DNA from: Neoechinorhynchus agilis
Taxonomy: Eukaryota; Acanthocephala
Reading direction: 5' to 3'
Assembly: GCA_051530055.1 (NCBI GenBank)
Contig: CM121342.1
Span: forward strand, 14,260,001 to 14,324,000
DNA length: 64,000 nucleotides
The notes beneath the pieces are model-generated. The model saw only the letters and a list, made by a program, of their open reading frames with translations, did not search any database and was not told where the DNA came from. Of the stretch, positions 57,372 to 64,000 are shown piece by piece. Each line of letters starts with the position of its first letter. Positions within the stretch are counted from its first letter, which is position 1. The position numbers and the translations under genes are program-made.

Positions 57372-57434
57372 ATTTAATGATCCTATATATAGATAATCTT
57401 TTGTGTTACCTCTGTTAAACAAATACGATTTTAG

Positions 57435-58021
57435 ATGTCAGATGAGTCGAATATCAGTGAAGAAGAACAAAACATTGGAAGTGGTGACCTAATCGCTGGT
57501 CATCCACCTGCACGTGAGCATTTTTAGGGAAATGACGGGAATGGCGAATTTCCGTTGTAAGCGGAATCGTAATTTACGATAATTGAATGTTCTCTCTAAA
57601 CCTACTAAACTATAATGCTTAGTGAAAACCCAAATAATCCGATAGCATAGTAACTGTAGAAAAATAGTGTTAAGTTCGACCCCAAAAAATTCATTAAGCA
57701 CATTTATCGATAAGCGCATGTTGAAAAGGACGCGTTGGAGGTGTACGCCATGCGACTAATCAGGACTACCGTCTCACAGCGGATATTGGATCAACTTCGT
57801 CTTTTCCTGCAACCACGGCTGTTGTCAACGGGAAAATCGTAAAGGTTCGTAGGAACTTTGAAACAAATCGTTTTTATCATCTTAACTAGACGGAATTCGC
57901 GTTTCCAACGGAAGCGACTAAAAATACACACGAGAAATCCCATCATGAACAATATCCACCTAGAATCGCTTCAAAACCTAATCCAAGAGCCACACGAGAT
58001 ATAAGACAACCTAGAAGGTAA
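57435..58021 (+). CDS. DAP1: DAP1/DAPL1 family protein
   Basis: 108-aa protein of the death-associated protein 1 family. Vertebrate DAP1 is an mTOR-regulated autophagy inhibitor, and a paralogue plugs the exit tunnel of dormant ribosomes. Three exons, in-phase GT-AG: 57435-57513, 57729-57844 and 57890-58021. The diagnostic pieces are IAGHPPARRVGGVR near the N-terminus and the C-terminal RDIRQPRR, equivalent to human HIQQPRK. The middle is disordered and Thr/Ser/Pro-rich. ATTTTAG abuts the ATG, and the gene begins 63 nt after RIOK3 on the same strand, which suggests co-transcription. Confidence 0.88.
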
Positions 58022-58470
58022 GTATATCGAACGAACTCGAAGTATTAAAAATGTTTAAGGGAAACAAAACGATCCTCGACTGACAAAGGCGGACATCAGT
58101 GACGACACTGCATACTTTAATAAACTAGTTATCTTTCGATTTACCTAATTCATTGAACTTCAACATTAAGTTTCAAAAATTCACGACGACTTTGTCTCTG
58201 CTCGCTTTCATATAAACATCTAAACTTGTACACAATTTCAAATACATATGGAAATTTCCAACATTTTGAAAAACAAATGGAGGCAAAAAACTCTTTAGTT
58301 TATACACCGAATTGCGATAACGTAAGAACGAACAAGCGGGTGCACACAACAAACAAACATCGATACACAAAAACGAATACACGGATTTACGAAGTCCGCT
58401 TTAAATAAAGAGCCTTCAACTACACTTCGAAACCCGAAAGCTCACAAGACTTCGTTTATTGGCATTGTCG
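58022..58470. other. Convergent intergenic region
   Basis: Lies between the 3' ends of DAP1 and the 499-aa gene on the other strand. No gene was seen. Confidence 0.4.
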
Positions 58471-59970
58471 TTAAATTCTCTTACATTCAATTACTCCAAA
58501 TCGGTTTTTGTTGCCGCCAAAATAAAATCTTTTGCCGAAATCATCGTTAAAATATGCCCTGAAGGTTGTACTATTCTTCACTCTAAAATTGTTTGGTTGA
58601 AGGTACTTTTGTACACTCTCGAATTTGTTTGCATCTTTTTCGAGAGTCCTCACTAAGTATCTTAGTTCATTTTCTCGACCATTTGTTAAGACCATTAAAA
58701 CATCAAAAAGAATATTCATGTTTTCACATATTGCTTCTCTATTCCTTTGTAGGGCATCTCTAAATTTGTTTCTATACACGCCGATTTCCTTGCGGACAAA
58801 AAGATATCGGGGATCAATTATGCACTGAATAGCGGCGAAGCATTGGTCCACGAAGTATGCGATTCGATTGAAGTGCCTGCACGGAACACCATCGTCTTTG
58901 TAAAAACCTTCAATATTTTCAATGAGCTGTATGACCCTCTGGCTTCTTAAAATAGGATCTGCATCATGTATAGATTTCGGCACCGTAATCAATTGTGTTT
59001 TTTCTTCACTCCTTATCCATTTTTTTTGTTCAGCGTTATCGTTTCTGGCTTTATGTTCCGCTTTCTCGTCGGTGATGCTCGTTTCGATTGGGGAAAATAA
59101 CTTATACGATGACTGAAGATATTCCAACTCTTTTAGAAACGTCTCCTCGTTTATTTCTCCCTTTTCTCGCAACAGTGCAACAGCCATTCGAACCCATGTC
59201 TTTAAAAGAGGTTCGTCTTTTATCGTCTTTAGTTTGTTAGCCCTTGCTACATTTTCCTTCACCTTTTCAATAATAGCTCTCTTTTCTATTTCAGCTCTAT
59301 ATTCCCTTATCTTCCCTTCAGCAATTTCACAATTCGCCTTTAACGCCGAGATTTTGCGCGTCCGAAAAACGCCTTGAAATACTCTCCTCTCTAGAAGATC
59401 CCTGATAAAATATTCTTTATTGTCTTCTCCGTGAGCAATAAATCGGCTCATGAAGTCTTCGATGCCGCAAGCATTTTTGTTTATTTTATTAGTTTCCTTT
59501 CCTTCATCATATCCGTTTTGATTCGATATATCGCCAACACCCAGTAGTGGAACTTCAACGTCATGTAATTGACGAAGTCGGGTGGAATAATACCGAATTA
59601 AATCTGTTAATTGATCCTTTGATTCGTATTTATACCGTTCACTTTGAGTCAGCAACATCCTTCCTTCTGATATAACCTTAGTTGTCGACTTAGCTTCTTC
59701 ATCTTTCCAAAGATGCTTTAAAATATGGTGTACCTTCTCCTTTTCTACATTATCGACGATTGTCTCTGCAGAAATAGGAGTATCCGTAATATTGTCATCA
59801 TGAATAGAAGCGCATCCTGTCGTTTTTTGCTGTGCCTCGTCCTCATTTGGACAATCTGCACCCAATGAGAATTGCTCGTGAAATTCGATGAGATTTGATC
59901 TTGTAGTTAATTTCCGTTTTTTGCGATTTACAACCTGTTCCTTCATTCTTTTCAAACCAATTACTTGCAT
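58471..59970 (-). CDS. Orphan 499-aa charged, helical protein
   Basis: Single uninterrupted frame, not recognised. It begins MQVIGLKRMKEQVVNRKKRK (a nuclear-localisation-like basic patch, residues 16-22). An acidic/polar region follows, then a predicted long helix or coiled coil around residues 205-255 (EGKIREYRAEIEKRAIIEKV) and a C-terminal half rich in helices (ILFDVLMVLTNGRENELRYL). It ends with an Arg/Phe/Gly-rich tail (FGKRFYFGGNKNRFG). No transmembrane segment or signal peptide is visible. An intronless 1.5-kb gene is unusual here, though RIOK3 and 14-3-3 are also intronless. It could be a retrogene, a fast-evolving nuclear protein or a domesticated element. Confidence 0.7.
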   Translation of the reverse strand: MQVIGLKRMKEQVVNRKKRKLTTRSNLIEFHEQFSLGADCPNEDEAQQKTTGCASIHDDNITDTPISAETIVDNVEKEKVHHILKHLWKDEEAKSTTKVISEGRMLLTQSERYKYESKDQLTDLIRYYSTRLRQLHDVEVPLLGVGDISNQNGYDEGKETNKINKNACGIEDFMSRFIAHGEDNKEYFIRDLLERRVFQGVFRTRKISALKANCEIAEGKIREYRAEIEKRAIIEKVKENVARANKLKTIKDEPLLKTWVRMAVALLREKGEINEETFLKELEYLQSSYKLFSPIETSITDEKAEHKARNDNAEQKKWIRSEEKTQLITVPKSIHDADPILRSQRVIQLIENIEGFYKDDGVPCRHFNRIAYFVDQCFAAIQCIIDPRYLFVRKEIGVYRNKFRDALQRNREAICENMNILFDVLMVLTNGRENELRYLVRTLEKDANKFESVQKYLQPNNFRVKNSTTFRAYFNDDFGKRFYFGGNKNRFGVIECKRI

Positions 59971-60338
59971 GGGCCACAGAGATTTGTGTTACCAAGGAAA
60001 TGATCTCCGTTGCCAAAGAAAAATAAGCGCGAGCGAAAAATTATAGCAAATAATTAAAGGGATGTTTTGCAAATGTTAGCTATTTTATCTTGCGAATATA
60101 TGAAAACGAGATGAATAAAATTCAATTTTATTTAATATTTCCACCTCTACATGAAGGTTCTTCGGAATTGTTTGAGTGTTTTGTTCGCACTCAAATGACT
60201 AAAGTGCGAATCAAGAAGTCCCAAGTGGAGGACAAAACATTAAATGAAATTGAATTACTTTTATTAATCTCGCCCCCCAGTTAAGAAACTAATCCTCGAA
60301 TAATCAATTTATTAACGTTTCTAACAAGAAACTGTACT
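59971..60338. other. Intergenic between two minus-strand genes
   Basis: About 370 nt with no conserved frame. It is the promoter side of the orphan gene and the 3' side of the aminopeptidase. Confidence 0.4.
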
Positions 60339-62289
60339 TTAAGACCTCTTGAAGATGTGATTATAGGCTAGGGTTGTAAGACTCCCTGTTCGTGCAACAT
60401 CCGTCCCTGGGAGTGGCATCGAACTGCAAGCAATATCCAAATGACAATACGTTAGCGGTCTGTTCTTGCTATTTAATCCATACTATAAAATTACATTCAT
60501 ATAATGGATCGAGACAGAGTTTTTCATTTTTATATATACCTTATCTAAACCGGAAGCTCGAATCAAAAAGGCAGCTGGAAAAATATGGCCTCGTGGCGTT
60601 CTGCTGGATGGCAATGTATTGCATTGTAGAATATCAGCTTTGTCTCCAGGATATTTTATAAACTCGAAATCCTCGCATCTGAGGAAGGATTGCTCAATTG
60701 GATCACCGACTTCAAAACTAAGTTCTTTGAGAAAAGAACCCAACTGCACTCGCCGTGCTGTCTCATTTTCGACAATAGCCTAAGTTAAGTGTATGAGATT
60801 GAACGACAAAGGCGCTTAGTTGATCTGGACTAACCGAATAGGATGTTCCATAGGTGAGTCCAACATGACCAGTAAGAGTTGCGATGGTGTACAGAACTGG
60901 ATTGTGTTCCTTTAAAGCCTGGCGAAAAAGTGGAAGGCGAGGTTAGCGATTCTTTGAAAAGTAATACTAACGAGCTCTTTTGCATAGCAAAGAACATCAG
61001 CCATAGCCATTCGACCTTCAGCGTCAGTGTTTCCAATCGCTACGACTGTTCCGCTTCTTGAAGTGATGATTTCATCCGGAACATAAGCTTCTTCGCCAAT
61101 ATTGTTTCTTGCCATGGCCATTAATCCGACGACCTTCACGTAAGATGGTCTAACCTCCGATAAGATCTAAATTGAAAATGATGTTTCCAATGCCAATGAT
61201 TCTCGATGATGTTAACTTGAAAAAACCCTGCTACAGCTCCAGCCCCGCACTTATCAAAAGACATGAACCGACTTCCTCCGTTAATTTTAACATCGATTCC
61301 GCCGGTATCAAAAGTAATGCCTTTTCCGACGAGAAATACGGCTTCCCTGGGTTCAGTGCCCGTGTAAGTGAGTTCGAGTATACATCCTCGATGGCGCTCC
61401 ACTTTCCGTGATCCACGGTCGACCGCACTGAATAAGGGAAAACCTTTTTCCAATTCAGCCTGGTCATCTATTACTCTGACTTTAACAACGTCGGATCCTT
61501 TGAATAGCTGCTGCACATAGTCGCGGACAAGTGGAGGGGTCATAACCTCTGGCGAGCCACCACCAATATCCTTCATGACGATCCTTTTTATGATTTCAGG
61601 TCAATTATTCACAAATGCGGGACTCACTTTCCCCTGTTGATAATGTCGGCGCGAACAATGTCATCCCGGGCCGTGAGAAGAGATCCCATGCAATCGATCT
61701 TGTGTTTGTGACTGTCATGTCCATTTCTACGCTCAATGGGGACATAAGTAGCCTCAAGAGCTCCGGAAGCTGCGGCGAAATAAGCCTTTCGAAAGACTGA
61801 AGGTTCGCAGAGGAAAAATGGCCTCTTGGAGCCACTACCAATCAGCCTCTGCATTCCTTTAAATCCCGCATTATAGAACTTTCTAACGTCGTCGTAATCA
61901 TCGTCCAAACTTCCGGTTGGAGAAAATACCTTTAGTTGGAAAAGCGGATGCTTTTTTACGACGCCGCATTTGTGAATACCTACGATTCTCTTAATTTTAG
62001 CACTTGAATCCACAATGAGCGTTGGTTCCGAATGGAACTTTTTGTCTACCTAAAGGAAAGGTCGCCTCCAAATCTTTGAGAGAAAACATTACTCACATCT
62101 TCATGGGCGCTTAAAATACAATGCAATGACCCGAGATTTTCGAATTTGTTGGTCGAAGAACCGACTAATAAAAGACCATCGTATCCGTCAACATCCCACG
62201 TCTCTTCGAATTTGACAATATTGCTAGCAACGAAGAGATTAATAGCATTCAATGGTGAATTTAACCCACAATTTCTCAGCCAAAGACAT
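60339..62289 (-). CDS. M17 leucyl aminopeptidase-like protein
   Basis: Two-zinc cytosolic aminopeptidase of family M17. Eight minus-strand exons, all in-phase GT-AG: 62270-62289, 62097-62223, 61628-62049, 61217-61583, 60972-61166, 60835-60918, 60540-60779 and 60339-60482, giving 532 aa. Metal and catalytic residues are present in FLVGKGITFDTGG (Lys, Asp), FMSFDKCGAGAVAGFF (Asp) and the signature GNTDAEGRMAMAD (Asp, Glu, Arg). Downstream are DPIEQSFLRCEDFEF and PAAFLIRASGLDK, and a last exon HLDIACSS, where most relatives have DIAGS. The start follows a strong acceptor (TATTTTTCTAG, 15 nt upstream). The N-terminal third is divergent, as usual for M17 enzymes. Confidence 0.92.
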
Positions 62290-63008
62290 TAGCCAACCAA
62301 GTGTCTAGAAAAATATTTGTTAAATCGATGTTGAAATTAAAGTTTGTCGAACGTTGGGAGGATTTATGGCGAAGTGCAAACGAGGGGTAAAAGCACTCGT
62401 AATATCTCGCTTGATATACTGTTGCCGTTGGGATGGCACGAGAGAGACATCTAGATTTCACGGAAGTCCTGAGTGTTTGCCGCGTTTCTTGTATCATCCT
62501 TTGCGGTATAATGATTAATCCAAATGACTCAAATATTTTTGAGGAATCTCTTGTGTAGCTTTTGTCGAGACAAAGGAGTGCAAACGGAACATGCGGAGAA
62601 AGCTTTTAAAAGCTACGAACTTAAAACTAAGTCTCTACTGATTACTTTGTTAAGTAGGATTTGATAATTTGCTTTCATATTTCGAGGGGCATTAGCCTTC
62701 GTGGAGGCAAATGATCGTTTTTAATAAAAGACTTGGTTAAAAGATTCGAATTTGAGGATTCCATGATTATTTCGTTAAAAGCTTCTAGAAAAACCCAAAT
62801 TAAGGCGGATAATCTGTTCTGAATAAAAGGATTAAATTTTAAAGTACACATGTCATTGACTATAATTCGATTTCTAATAATTATTCCACTAAACGCAAAG
62901 CAGATAAGATCGTACTCGATTAGTTGCTGAGATCGATGTTGGATTGTTTTTTGTTAGAACCCAATGCTCAGTTTTCTCGATAAGACATCCTGAGAATTAC
63001 GTGTGTAA
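62290..63008. other. Intergenic 5' of the aminopeptidase
   Basis: AT-rich with no recognised gene. A 73-codon minus frame at 62276-62497 is not needed by the gene model. Confidence 0.4.
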
Positions 63009-63347
63009 TTATGAAAAGAAGGAAACTTCGGTAACAATACTGAGTGGTTTTCTAAATATTTCGAAACGTCGATACACAATTACTGTTAAAATCTCCAACA
63101 ATAAAGTCAGGGTACCAGAATAGAAGCTTGCCAGTGTGTTATTTGATAAAAGGGATGCTTTTCTGGGATTGATATAAATTCTTGTGATACAAAGCAGTGG
63201 ATCAGACATCATTGTGCTGATTTTATGAAAAGGATTTTGAATTCCCAGATATTGTACTGCATAAATGGCAGTTTTGGAATTGTATAAAAGCTTAGGTTTC
63301 AAGGCTCTCTTAACGAAAGTTTGTAGACCGCCCGAGAAACTAAGCAA
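63009..63347 (-). mobile_element. LINE endonuclease fragment, same family as 26943-31465
   Basis: The minus strand encodes SFSGGLQTFVKRALKPKLLY and IYINPRKASLL, matching GFSGGLQSYVHKRFRPKLLF and IAPRRLTWF in the endonuclease of the large LINE. Only this part of EN is preserved. Confidence 0.7.
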
Positions 63348-64000
63348 ACCAACGCTTGTAGGGGAGGGAAGATAAATTAAAAAACAAGCTATCTTGGAAC
63401 TATTTCTTCGAAATATAAAATATCAGGATATTCATCATTAGGGTCCTCATCCGTTAATATGGGAATATGTAGTCGAGGGATGCCGGTTCGAGAGGAAATA
63501 TCTGGTCGCAGGGATGTCTATTCGGGTAGGAACTATCCAGTCGGGGACGGTTCGTTCGGGTGAGGATGTGTCCGTTCGATTGAGAATATCCGGTTTGATT
63601 GGAAGGTCTGTTCTGGTGGGAATTGGAGTTTATTGATTGCAGGAGCGCTTATAAGGTTGGTCTTTCCTCAGAATCATTTCAGGTTATGATCTCCGAGAAG
63701 ATTGGGCAGCATGGAAAAAGGAGCGTAGATATAGTGAGGTGCGAGGCATAGGAGGACGAAATGAATTAGGGTTACGAGTGTTGTGCTCGTGTAAAAAGGG
63801 AGCGATGTGTGGAAGAAATTGTGGTGGTAAGGTTGAGAGGCGTTTTCATTGTTTAATGAAAATAGCATCAAGGCATTCGGTGAGAGGGGGAAAGTCAGTT
63901 GTGCAAATTTTAGATGTTCTTTTGTGAAGAATGATAAAGCAGAAGTTTGTAGAGGTCTGGTGAAGGGATTCCCAAATTTGGGAGGCGTTTGAAGAGATAA
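63348..64000. other. Unassigned right edge, G/T-rich imperfect repeats
   Basis: Between 63470 and 63640 the plus strand has imperfect repeats of a ~30-nt theme (TCCGGTTYGATTGGGAATAT-like). It may be further LINE ORF1/EN debris, but no motif is clear. Confidence 0.35.

Noticed and set aside
62276-62497. 73-codon minus ORF as an aminopeptidase leader peptide
   Set aside because: The first exon 62270-62289 splices in phase to exon 2, and a strong acceptor lies between it and this ORF.

Overview
The window reads as nuclear DNA of a small-genome invertebrate, most likely a nematode or a close relative. The evidence is conserved bilaterian housekeeping genes split by introns that are often only 37-55 nt, a 3' splice-site-like AG just 5' of nearly every start codon (the mark of spliced-leader trans-splicing), and two same-strand gene pairs spaced 49 and 63 nt apart like nematode operons. 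The species cannot be named from the sequence. No rRNA, free-standing tRNA gene, CRISPR array or bacterial-type operon was seen.

Layout. 1-4150: 3' part of PWP2, with an antisense LIM-domain gene nested in an intron. 4151-7600: retroelement relics and inverted repeats. 7603-8391: 14-3-3. 8660-11030: a degenerate non-LTR-type retrotransposon. 11.5-15 kb: a small unknown gene, YJU2B/CCDC130 and a gankyrin-like ankyrin gene. 17.4-19.5 kb: a POT1-like telomere protein. 21.2-22.8 kb: SLC35B1. 23-34.5 kb: a repeat-dominated block holding Penelope-like relics, a near-complete LINE nested in a tandem repeat, a SINE nested in the same array and a perfect palindrome nested in the LINE. 34.6-36.9 kb: PA2G4/EBP1. 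37.1-38.8 kb: a ~160-bp satellite. 39.1-45.8 kb: GNL2 and GMP synthase. 47.8-52.7 kb: PRPF38A with SLC66A2 nested in an intron, then SAS-6. 55.9-58.0 kb: RIOK3 then DAP1. 58.5-62.3 kb: an orphan 499-aa protein and an M17 aminopeptidase. 63-64 kb: LINE debris.

Function. PWP2, GNL2, RIOK3 and PA2G4 all act in ribosome biogenesis; YJU2B and PRPF38A act in pre-mRNA splicing. This looks like an ordinary gene-rich region of constitutively expressed genes and not a pathway cluster.

The most interesting signal is a set of hammerhead-ribozyme motifs (core CTGANGA plus GAAA, covarying stem II, self-complementary 4-nt stem III) in at least six sequence families. They often lie in head-to-head inverted pairs and near Penelope-like reverse transcriptase or GIY-YIG relics. 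One pair forms a perfect 103-bp-arm palindrome flanked by an 11-bp target-site duplication. A separate tRNA-headed SINE family carries the same two catalytic boxes in permuted order.
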